This document shows, in pieces, positions 47,401 through 59,400 of a stretch of 64,000 nt of DNA (positions within the stretch are counted from its first letter, which is position 1; each line of letters begins with the position of its first letter). Position numbers and translations under genes: made by a program. The DNA is from Siniperca chuatsi. Lineage: Eukaryota > Chordata > Actinopteri > Centrarchiformes > Sinipercidae. The stretch lies in NCBI RefSeq assembly GCF_020085105.1, contig NC_058062.1:24461562-24525561 (forward strand), in the 5' to 3' direction. Below the pieces are notes generated by a model that saw only the letters and a program-made list of their open reading frames with translations, made no database searches and was not told where the DNA came from.

Positions 47401-50400
47401 ACCTGGACAAGCCGGCAAGCACGGTGAGGATCATGTTTTTTGACTTCTCCAGTGCTTTCAACACCATCTGGCCTGCCCTGCTGGGTGAGAAGCTGTCAGT
47501 GATGCAGGTGGATGCCCTCCTCGTGTCCTGGATTGTTGACTACCTGACCTGGCAGACCACAGCATGTGTGTCTGCAGCACTGTGTGTTGGACAGCGTGTT
47601 CAGCCACACTGGGGCCCCCCTCCTTCAACATCTGATGGACAATGCTGAAGATGTTTTATGAGTCTGTGGTGGCCAGTGCTATCCTGTATGCTGTTGCATG
47701 CTGGGGCAGCAGGTTGAGGGTAGCGGACGCTAACAGACTCAACAAACTGATCCGTAAGGCCAGTGACATTGTGGGGGTGGAGCTGGACTCTCTGGCGGTG
47801 GTGTCAGAGAGGAGGATGCTCTACATGCCATCTTGGACAGCGTCTCCCACCCGCTCCATGACGAGCTGGTCAAACAAAGGAGTACCTTCAGCGGAAGACT
47901 CCCCTCAAAAAGCACCACAGAGCGCCACAGGAAGTCATTCCTGCCTGTGGCCATCAAACTCTTTAACTCCTCCCTCTAGGTGTCAGTCTATATGACCAAG
48001 TAACTAAACTGGACGTTGAAACTGAGAGTTTAATATTCCCTGTTTATTGATATTTATTCATACTTATATTACTGCTGTGCAATATCCACTGTCTCATAAT
48101 CTGCTTAATAAGCTACACTTAACTTGACAGTACTCATTATTGCACTATTACTTATTACTTATATTATTACATTGTATTATACCGTACATACTCATCAACT
48201 GGTAAATCCACTTTTGTACTTTACACTTATTTTAGCTTTATAATTTATATCCACTTAATTTATCTTAGCTGTATTATAGTGTATTATATTTTGATTTGCA
48301 CATCTCTTATTTCTTACTAGAAATAATTGACTTGTTGCGGACTTATTTTATTATTATTTCTATTTCTATTCTATTAGTACTTCTATTCCTGTGTGCATTG
48401 ATGTGATAGTAAGCAGCTGTAATGAAAGAGTTTCCCCTCGGGGATCAATAAAGTATTTCTGATTCTGATTCTGATATATCAGTATTGGTGTATGAAGTGG
48501 GTATGGGTATAAGAAAGTTGCAGTACATAAATGCAAAAGGTCGACCAGTAAAGTTTAACTCAACTTGGCATTGGCCTCAAAAATCCAGTATCTGTCAGGC
48601 TCTAATTTTCAAGGTCCAGTGTGTAGGATTTAGTGGTATCTAGCGGTGAAATCATAGTTTGCAACCAATGTCCATTCTGGGCTAGTGTAGAAACATGGCG
48701 GTGCAACATGGCGGCCTCCATGGAAGGGAACCCGCTCCCTCTGTAGATAAAAACGGCTTATTTTAAGGCTAACAAAAACACAAAGATTCTTATTTTCAGG
48801 TGATTATACACTAATGAAAACATACTTATAAATATTATATTCCATTTCTGCCAATAGCTCCTCCTAAATGTTACACAGTGGACCTTTAATTGCAATTTTG
48901 CTCTTACAGTAAGTTGTATCAGTATACATATCTGTATCCTATCTTAGCAGTTAAAAACTGAGTCAGACAAAGAGAAGAAAGAGCCGTTTCGGCCCTGTTG
49001 GCCCAATCCCCGTTGCTCTGCTGTATGAAGCAACACAGAGTGGAGGGAGATGTTTTCTGTCCTGCTGAGTTCACATGAACAGCCAGCATGTGGCAGAGAT
49101 CAGCGGACGTGTTTCCAGGTAAGAAGAAACCTGAGGCAGTCTGAGTTAGATCAGTTAGTTAGATCAACCAATCTGGCAATGGAGGAACAATAAAAGCTGG
49201 TTGCTGTGAGCAAACATGACATACTGGAACAAAGTGAGAAACTTTAAACGTGTGTACAAAGAGATAAGCACAACTGATTACTTAAAAATAAAGTTCTCTC
49301 ACTCCAGAGTTAAGTAGGCTTTCCAAACCTGGAAAGATGACCTTTTCTTGGCATCACATGTGCTAACTTACAGTATCACAACTACTTCCCGACAACATTT
49401 GTCAGATCTTGTATGCTATGTGGGTCCAAAGTCCCTTCCTACCTGTGTCACATCACTAGCTCAGAGATACCCTCCCTGGTGTGTGTTCAATAGTGCCCCC
49501 AAATCCCAAATGTCCCTCCCAGTTCACTGACACAGTATACTGTATATTTTAGGACACCCTGAAACCTCAGCATCAGATCTCGGACATCATACAAAATGGC
49601 ACCATTCCCAAGTCCAAAAGGCTTCAGGTCACAGGAAAAATATCTTGAAGTCTAAGATGTTGTGCGAACAGACACCAGGGAAGGTGTCATCAGAGCGAAC
49701 AGTGTCAGACAAACAAGTATCAGAACACTGAGAGGAGAAGATGACCTAACATAAAACGGCTTCAGAGAAAATGCTATCAGAGAAAACAGTATCACTACCG
49801 TCCCCCGAGTCAACTTGCGTTCTGACAGTAACTGCAGTTTCGGGTGTGAGACCTGAGATTTGTGCAGACAAGTGTTGAAAGAGTTTTGACTCACTGTATT
49901 TTATATTTAAAGGATGGGTCTAGTTTATTACAACTTGAGTCTTATTTTTAAGGTTTTTCCCCACAAATTACATTTTTCAATAACAGCATACTTGATAAAT
50001 AAGAAAGTGAGGTGGTCACTAATTATCGCAAATATGCTTTTGTCTAGATTAGAAACTATATTTAAAATGATATGTAACTATATGTAAAACTAAAATATAT
50101 GTAAAACTAAATATAAAATTAAACTGTATGTAAACTACATGTAAAACTACATAAAAAGACAGTGATGGATTTTTTTTCTTGTTTTAAAAAGATATGTTAG
50201 CATTGTGTAATACCAAGAATGTTTCTTGATATAACAAGATAAAGTCATATGTTATGTTATAACCAGAACAGTTTTTTGTTAAAACAGTGTAGGGGAAGCT
50301 GAACAGAGTCTTTGGTAATGGTGGTTTCAATATGTGTGTTTTATTTCAAAAATTAAGTTTTAAATTACAATTCTGGCTGATGCTGAGGCATGTTTTTATG

Positions 50401-53400
50401 TTTTAGACTCTATATGAAAAGTCTACAGACACAGAATGAAATAAGATAAACAATGTAACTGCAATAAAATCAGCTGACTCCATTTTAAATCACTGAGGAT
50501 GACAGATTGTAGCATAATATTCGAGGTGTTCTGTGATGACATGTTGCTTACCAAATTGTTGGCATCATACACTATGATCTCCCCCATGGTGGTACTGCCG
50601 GGATACGCCAGGTAGGAGGTGGAATGGTTGATAGAGAGAGCACAGAGACCTGTGAGGGGAGAGAAAGGAGAAAGAATAATTGTCAACTTCAACCCGAATA
50701 GTGGTTCATGGCAAATGTGGGTACTGACTGCCCGGGAATTCAACCATCAGTTTGTGGGCAGAGGATTAAGACTTTTAAACCACTCCAATAGTCCAAACAA
50801 GCAAAAAATGAATACAGATATTTTTTACAGATCGTGGCTTAGGGGTTTATCTCTGTATGATTACCAAGCTCCAAGGGAAAGGACTGACGCCGAGGTCGAA
50901 GATATTCCACTCTCGTGAACATCATCAACCACTGATGACATACTACTTTAGTATTATGTCATGCTTTAATATTGGTATGCTACTGCTGTTCAACTGACGG
51001 ATACCACATATGTCACTGCTGAATGCCACCTGTGAACACAACACTGGCATGTTAACTTGTTAGCAAACAGTTGCCTGTTTACACATCCAGCCTATACGGA
51101 ACAATATTAACATTCGTTTGGAGTGGTGTTTGTGTCCGCCTGGAGAATGTAAGTCAATATTCACTCCCTTTTAACTCTGTTTTGGACTCCTGAGGGACTG
51201 TGTTCACCAACCATTTGGTGCTGAGCAGGTAGTGTACAGTGTGTGGGTTTATCAGAGCTTAACATTAAAGTTGCGGGACGGAAAACCAAAACACGAGTTA
51301 AAGGAGGCTATTAAGCTGAGAGGAACTGCAGAGTTGGATGATAATTCTCTGTGGGTTCATCACTACGAGTGACCCCTTTCACATAGAAGTAGTCATATGA
51401 TCCATTGTTAACATAAAAATATTGGTTATAGCTGCTTTAAAACCAGCTATAGTAACAGCAGTAATATGCCATGCACGTAGCATTCCGTCACAACAGCAGT
51501 GGCAAATGCCAGTATGAATCTATATATGCCGGTGGAGAGTGGTATGTGCCAGTCGAATAAGAGTGAGACTGTTTTTATGTGCCATATGCCAGTCAAAGCC
51601 AATCGATGAAAGAAACTTTGAAAGACAGTAAAACAAGGGTGGCACACCATTGGTATGCCAGAGGACAGTGGAGCAAGAGTGACATGGCTTTTATAAATGG
51701 CACACAGCAGCGGCATACCATAATCAGTAGCGTCATATGCCAGTAAGAATCACCATCATATATGCCGGTGGGAATTGGTATGACAGTAGAACATGAGTGA
51801 CATAACATTTTGTACAGCAGCAGCATACCAAACAACTCAGAATCAAACTGGAACTAAAACAAGAGCGGAATATCATACGCTACTTTTCCATCTTGGCGCT
51901 GACAAACTAATCGTCAAGTTGAATAACAACTATTGAATCAGTGACTTAACTGAGCAAGAGAGGGAGGGAACAGGCAGGTGAAACAAAATTCAACTTATTC
52001 AGAAGATGTTTAGGATAAATATTAATTTAAAGGATAATTCCGGTTCAGTTTTATTCTTGTAGTTTTAATTTCTCTTAGTTATGATAACATTGGTTATGTT
52101 ATATGGTATGAACACTTACCTTTTTACATGACCCGACGACATGCCTTCACCTGGGGGTTTGTTCACAACCCGTCCGATCATCTGACTACTTGTTTCTTGT
52201 CCCGTCAAACTTATTTTACGATGTTGCTGTGTTCCCAGATCTCAGCAATTAACTTGGTGAGTACAGTGTTATTATTACCAATAGGAAATATGGCCAAATC
52301 TATGGCAATAAGACCGAAGTTTTAACTGGAATTATGCTTTAAAAAGTTGTTTCAGTCGACCCAGCTATCACAGCACCACAGAAAGTGTGTTTGTGTGTGT
52401 AAACCACATCTGCCGTCTCTTGGTATTTATGTCTTACCTGCGGGGTTGGACGGAGTGTTTAGCAGAGTCTTGAGCAGCTTCATGTCTTTGATGTTGTGGA
52501 TATAAATGGACTCTTCAAGACACACCACGAGCCTCTGCAAGACACAGTGGACATCAGGTCATTACACTCCACTGTAATGCAGTCAGTGTTGGCTTCTATG
52601 GCTCACATCAGTGAAATCCCACTCATTATAGGAATATACAGTATGTCACAACAACATCTCAACTGTTCACAATCAATTCCACAAAGGGAACTCAAAGCTG
52701 CAGTTTCACACATAGCTCACAGTGACATGAAACACTATTTCACTGTGATGCACATGAGCAAATGTACATGGTGTCATTCAAAGACATTCTCGTAGATGTT
52801 TCTTTAATACTTGTACGGATCGGGGTATAACATGAACATGTCTTTTTCTTTTCTGTTTTTGAACCTGCCTCACCACAGGAAGTTAGATCCTAACTTCAAC
52901 CAGAAGTTAGATCAACCAATCAGCTTGTTTGACTTGTTGGCTGTACAACACGTTGCTGATATTTGAACCTCTATGAACCTCTACTGATCCCCTTGTTTCT
53001 CACTCTCTCTGTGCATTGTGTATGCATTAGTTAGAAGTTTGTTAGTTCCTCCAGGTACTTTTCTCCCCTATTTTCATTGTAACTTTACTATGTACTAATG
53101 CTTTTTATTGCTTGTCAGTTTTAAGATGTTTTGGGACTACAGATGCAAATTGGCTGCTGAGCTAACCCCGGAATATTTATATTGATGTTGTTCAATGTCA
53201 GTGTTGATTAATGTGCAATGTCCCCTATAAGTAAAGACATAAACAAACAAATTATTGGTTTGTGCTAACTTGATTAAAATGCACATGTGACCACAATATA
53301 TATATTGTGGTCACATGGTGCATTTTAATCAAGTTTAGTTTTTGAATCTAGTTTTAAGGTGGGTAATGTTTTAGTATATATACTAAAACATTACCCACCT

Positions 53401-56400
53401 TAAAACTAGTTTTAGTATATATACTAAAACATTACCCACCTTAAAACTAGATTTTAACTAAACTTTAACCCTCTACAATCTGGGGCCACAGAATTAGGTA
53501 ATAATGCAGATTTTGTTTAAGGCCCTAATCATTTCAGTTTTTAATGTGCAATGTCACAATGACAATGATAACATGCTGATGTTTAGCAGTTAATGTTTAC
53601 CATATTTGTTTAGCATGCTAACATTTGCTGATTAGCACTAAGTGCAGCTGAGAATGATGGGAATGTCATTCGTTTTGCAAGTATTTGTTCATAAACCAAA
53701 GTGTTGGACAAATCAATATTTTGGCCGAGGGTAATAAATGAAAAGTAAGGGGACCACTGAAGTTATTACAATTCAGTCTGAGGGGACATGAATGTGTGTA
53801 ACACATTTTATTGCAAAACCATCCAATGTTTACTGAGATATTTCATACAGGAACAACATGGTGGACCGACTGACATTGCCATCCCTACAGCCATGTCACT
53901 AGCGTGGCAAGATGTCCATAGTGACTGACTCTGATATTTGGTTCTGGCATCCCAGTGTTACCAGTGCCAGGGGAACTATGAGCATCTACCCTCAGCATTA
54001 AAGGCTCAATTCAACCAAATTAACCCAACAAAATGAAGTTGATCTAGATCATGGTTGAGAAGCAGGTCAGATTCTTCTCCGGCTGGTGCAGTACTGAACT
54101 CTCTGGCTTGAACTCCAGCACATGAAGTTTATGTATATTAAGCGACAAGGAACAATCATTAGAGGCTGCATGCTGTTTATATTCATGGGAAGTTTTTGTT
54201 TGGTGATCGACTAAAGCAATCAACTTTGTATGTTGAACAATGGAACAATATTTGGAACATCGTCTCTTTTGCTGTATTGAACCCTGAATGGAAACATCTG
54301 CTTCTGATGTAAACAACGGTGCCCATTGACATGTTCCCAGGGGGGTGGTGGTGGTGGTGTAACAAAGTGAATCAAACTAAACTTTTTCTATGTTGGAAAT
54401 TAAGGGGTCTAGTGATTTGCTATGTATTTGTGAGTCAGCTTGTGTCAGGGTGTGCCATGAGTAAGCAGAGACAGCAGGTCAGAAGGGCTCTGGTTTATTT
54501 CAGTTGTCTCAGTGTGACTCAAGAGGGTCAAGTCCCCAGGGACAAACAGACTGACGGACATCAGCTGTCCAAGAGACAAGGAATGCAACATGCAGATGTG
54601 TCTCTGGAAGAGTTCTCAGGTCTGAGAAAATAACCCCTGATGAGGTCATTAAGAGTTATTTCAGCTTTAGGCTTGGGGACTACACATTTCTTATGGTAAT
54701 CCTGCCCTACAAACTGGGGGGAAGATATGGACATTTACCAGGGCGTTCGCTAGCTTTATGGGAATTGTAGGATCCAGTGCAAGTTAGGATAGGGACATTG
54801 ACTTAGGAACTGTTAATCTGTAATGGCATTTTTTCTAAATCAGGTCCTACCCCAATTACCATAGTTCCCAAACAATTAAGATAGGATCTGCAAATTAGGA
54901 AGTTCCTGTAATACGGCCCTGGTTCATAAATCTTATCTAATTAGTTGCTGCAAGATAGTCACTGATGTTGATAATGAATTGAATTTGAATGTGCTCAGCA
55001 TGTAAGGTTCGAATGAACTGTTCACTAAACCCTTCCCCAAAACAGCAATTGATGTGGATGGGGCTGTATTATACTCGGCAAAGAGTTTGCAGGTTCGTGT
55101 CTTTTGATTAAGCCTTTCCAAAATTATTGTGGAAGATTAAACAGTATGTTTATCTGTTCTAATGTGAGCTCCAAACGTTATCCGCCGGCTATCTAGCTTA
55201 CTACCTACAGGAGTAATTCCTAACACAGTTACTTCCAATGCCAGGGGCATTTCATAAACTAACTACATTTTGTGGGGTTACAGCTTACATTAAACAAAAA
55301 AGCCCAATTAATGATTGCACATCCACTGTGTAGTAGCATGGAAGCCAGTCTTGGATGCTACTATATCAGAGTTTAGGGTAACAGGTCCCCGCCCACTAGT
55401 AATATCCAGGGCAGATGTGTGCAGATCCTTCAAAAGGATTATTCCACCCAAGGCACCTGGACCTGATGGCATCCCTGGCTGAGCTTTCAAGGTGTGTGCA
55501 AATCAATGTTTTAGGAAGTTCACCATTGGCCCTGTCCCCCCAAAAAGACCAAAGCCCTCTGCCTGAATGACTACCACCCAGTAGCACTCACCTCCGCTAG
55601 GGCAATGGTGCCGTCCACACGGCCCTCTCCCACCTGGAGCAGAGGAACACATATGTGAGAATGCTGTTCATTGACTATAGTTCAGCATTCAATACCATTG
55701 TGCCCTGCAAGCTTGTCATCAAGCTCAGAGTCCTGGGACTGTGATTGGATTCTGAACTTCCTGACGGGCAGACCCCAGGTTGTGCGGATAGGCAGCACCA
55801 CATCCTCCACCCTGACTCTCAACACCGGTGCCCCTCAGGGCTGCATGCTCAGCCCTCTCCTGTATTCCCTGTTCACGCAGCAACTACGTGGCCACCCACA
55901 GCTCCAACACCATCATTAAGTTTACTGGCAATACGGCAGTCATCAAAACAAAGGAGCTGATTGTGGACTACAAGACAGACAGGGAGAAGGACATGCCCCC
56001 ATCACCATCAATGGGACTACAATGGAGATTGCCAACAGCTTCAGGTTCCTAAGGGTCAGCGAGGACCTGACCTGGACTCACCATACGACACTATCACAAA
56101 GACTGTGAGACAATGGCTCTTCTTCTGCAGGCTGAGGAGGCTCGACATAAACTCCAGGACTCTACAACTTCTACAAGTGCACAATTGAGAGTATCCTGAC
56201 TGGCTGCATCACCACCTGGTATGACAGTTGCACCGCCCTCAATCGTAAGGCTCTACAGAGGGTGATGAAAACTGCACAGCTCATCACCAGGACGGAGCTG
56301 CCATCCATGGAGGACCTCTACACCCAGCAATGTAGGGAGAAGGCCAACAGGATCATTAACCCCAACCAAACCAGCCACAAACTGTGGCCTGCACCACCAG

Positions 56401-59400
56401 GCTCAGGGACATCTTCATCCCGCAGGCCATCAGACTGTTGAATTCTTGAGCTCCCAAGCTGAAATGCATTAAACTGATCATATCGAATGACCTTAATTTT
56501 GGTAAAAGGAAGGAGCAGGTTTACACTCACTTCCAGCTATCAGAATAAAATCAGCGTATTATTAAATAATAATTAGTGTTTAACTCACTAAATTCATTTT
56601 AAAACGGGGCACCACTGCTTTTTAATTAATTAATACATTAATTAATAATCAGTTTAGTCTGGATCTGAAGTTGCTACAGAGTTTTGTCTTGGGACAGTGA
56701 CCGGAAAATTTCATACACACAAACACACAATAACCAATGTTTTATAAATGTGTAACTACTAACTACCCACACAGGACAATAACTACTAGACTACACAAAC
56801 TATACTACTAGACACACAAATTAATGGATAAATGTAATCATGAATGAATGAAAACGGCGATGAATAAGTAATAAGTGAACGAATGACCATTTGACACAGA
56901 GGATGCAGTGAATGATTGTTTTGGTTAACGGTATTAACTTGTGTAAACACAGGAAACCACTGTGTGGACAACTTTAATAGTTACCAATTAAATAAAATAT
57001 AGCACCATTCAGCAACTGAGTAGTTTTGGAATGTCAAGGGGAGATTATTATTAGGAATTATTAATCACCTGAAGTAATTTAGCTATCATACCTATGTTGA
57101 TGAAAGATCCTAATTTTTATCTACGTTTACTAAGTGTTCATATTAAGCTAGAGCATTAAACCTGTTGTAGTTTGTCAAGCCAGGAACGAGGAAAGGCAGA
57201 CTTGTACCCAAATGCAGACACACAGGCTGAGTAGGTGCAGTTTTCATCATTTAATTAATAAAAAAGGCAGTGATTGACAAAACCAGGGAAGCAGTCCACG
57301 AAGGCAAACAAGTCCAAAGGAGCAAACAAATAATCAGAGTCCAGAAAATTCAGGTGAAGTCCAAGCAAAACCGAGAAATAATCCAAAAACATGGGAAAGA
57401 GAGGCTTGCAAAAGAGCTGCTTGACAAAGAGACAAAGATGATCTGACACAGCAATCAAAGACAGGAAGCAAAACTACAAGACACATGAGGAAGGGAGAAT
57501 ATTTCAAAATAAAACAGGAAGCATCGATAGAAAACATGAAACTGAGGAAATCCCAAACTAAGAGGCAGAGCAGGACATTACAGTACCCCCCCACAAATCG
57601 AGCTGTGTGGGTGGAGGGGGTACACGGGAGGGATTCAAGGGCCAAGGGAAAGACCTCAGGTGGACGGCCTGGGGGCAGGACAGGAGCGGAGCTGGGGACC
57701 TCAGGCAGACAGCCCAAGGGCTGGACAGGTATGGGGCAGAAAACCTCAGGTGGACGGCCCAAGGGCAGGGCAGAAGAGCAGAGCAGGTCAGGGGGGCGAC
57801 CAGGAGGCAGTGCTGAAGGGCTGAGCAGGTCCAGGTGATTACCAGACGTGGGGAGCAACTCAGGAGATTGGCAACGAAGGCGAAACCCCTCCAGGGGTAG
57901 GACAGGATGCCGGCGGCGAAGACAGAAGCTTTCTCATAAACTGGGAACAGCTGCATCTCCACAGGAACAGGAGTCTGCAGCAGCTCAGGAACAGCGGATT
58001 GGATTGCTGCAGCTCAACAGAATGTTCGGGAGGCCGCTGTGGCTCAGGGGGATCAGGTGACTGCTGCAGCTCAGAAAGTCCAGAAGATTCAGGAAGCTGC
58101 AGCAGCTCAGGGGGATTCAGGAGTGGGGGTGTCAGTCAGTAGCTCAGCAGGTTCTGGTGACTGCCACAGCTCAGCAGGAACAGGAGACAGCTGCAGCTCA
58201 GGAAGTTCAGGAAGTTGCGGCCCAAGCAGGACAGGAGATGGCTGTGGCGGCCCAACCAGAACAGGACTTGGCTGCGGCGCAGGAACTAGTGACCGCCAGG
58301 CTGCTGACCGGAGATCAGGAGCAGGAGTCGGCTGGACCACAGATTGGGGACCAGGCACGACTGATGATGGCTCAGAGGCACTGGACAGCAGAGTCTTAGT
58401 GATGCTAGACAGCTGAGTCTCTGGAGCGCTGGGCAGTGGGGTCTCCATGACGCAGGGCAGTTGTGAGGACGAGCAACTGGGCAGCGGTGAGGACGAGCAA
58501 CTGGGCAGCGGTGAGGACGAGCAGCTGCGCAACGGAGAGGCACGACATCGGCGGGAGCATGCTTCCACGTGGAAGGCTTCCCAGAAGGTGGCTACAGGCC
58601 CGGAACAGGCTGAGGCGCAGGCAGAAAATGATCAGGCTGGTGGCTAGCAGGCAGGGGTGCAGGCTGGAGACTTGGAGACTGGAGGCTGGCAGACTGAGGT
58701 GCAGATCGGAGGCTAGCATGCTAGAGGTAAGGCTGGAGGCTAGCAGGCCAGGGTGCAGGCTGGTTAGCAGGCCAGAATGAAGATTGGACACTAGCAGGCT
58801 GATTGCTGGCAGTTTCAGAGGACAATTTCCCCAGAGCCAAAGCACAGACTGCCTCTCTATGATAATCCCAGACCGCTTTCCTCCACATATCCCCAATGCA
58901 CTCCAGGTCACAAATTAACTCAAAAAGTTCCTATGACATGGTGTCTGCTGGGTTCATTATGGTCAGATCGTACTCTTGTAGTTTGTCAAGCCGGGGAACC
59001 AGGAAAGGCAGACTTGTACCCAAATGCAGACACACAGGCTGAGTAGGTGCAGTAAGCACAAGCAATAACAAAAGGCTTACACTGATTTCAGGCAGGCAGT
59101 GATCGACGAAACCAGGGAAGCAGTCCACGAAGGCAAACAAGTCCAAAGGAGCAAACAAATCAGAATCAGAAATACTTTATAATAAATAAATAATCAGAGT
59201 CCAGAAAATTCAGGCGAAGTCCAAGCAAAACCGAGAAATAATCCAAAAACACGGGAAACAAAGGCCGGGACGCTTGACAAGGAGACAAAGACGATATGAC
59301 AAAGGAAGAACACAGACTAAATACACTCAGGTAGGAGAGACAACAAGACACAGGTGAAACCAATAGGGGCAAGCAATCAAAGACAGGAAGCAAAACTACA

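Noticed and set aside
53267..53335. Intrinsic transcription terminator
   Set aside because: The palindrome has no T-run and lies in a vertebrate intron, where such terminators do not apply.
57485..58647. Plus-strand Gly/Gln/Ala-rich frames over the LTR element interior
   Set aside because: LTR polarity, polypurine tract and gag-like start all point to the minus strand; these are composition-driven shadows.
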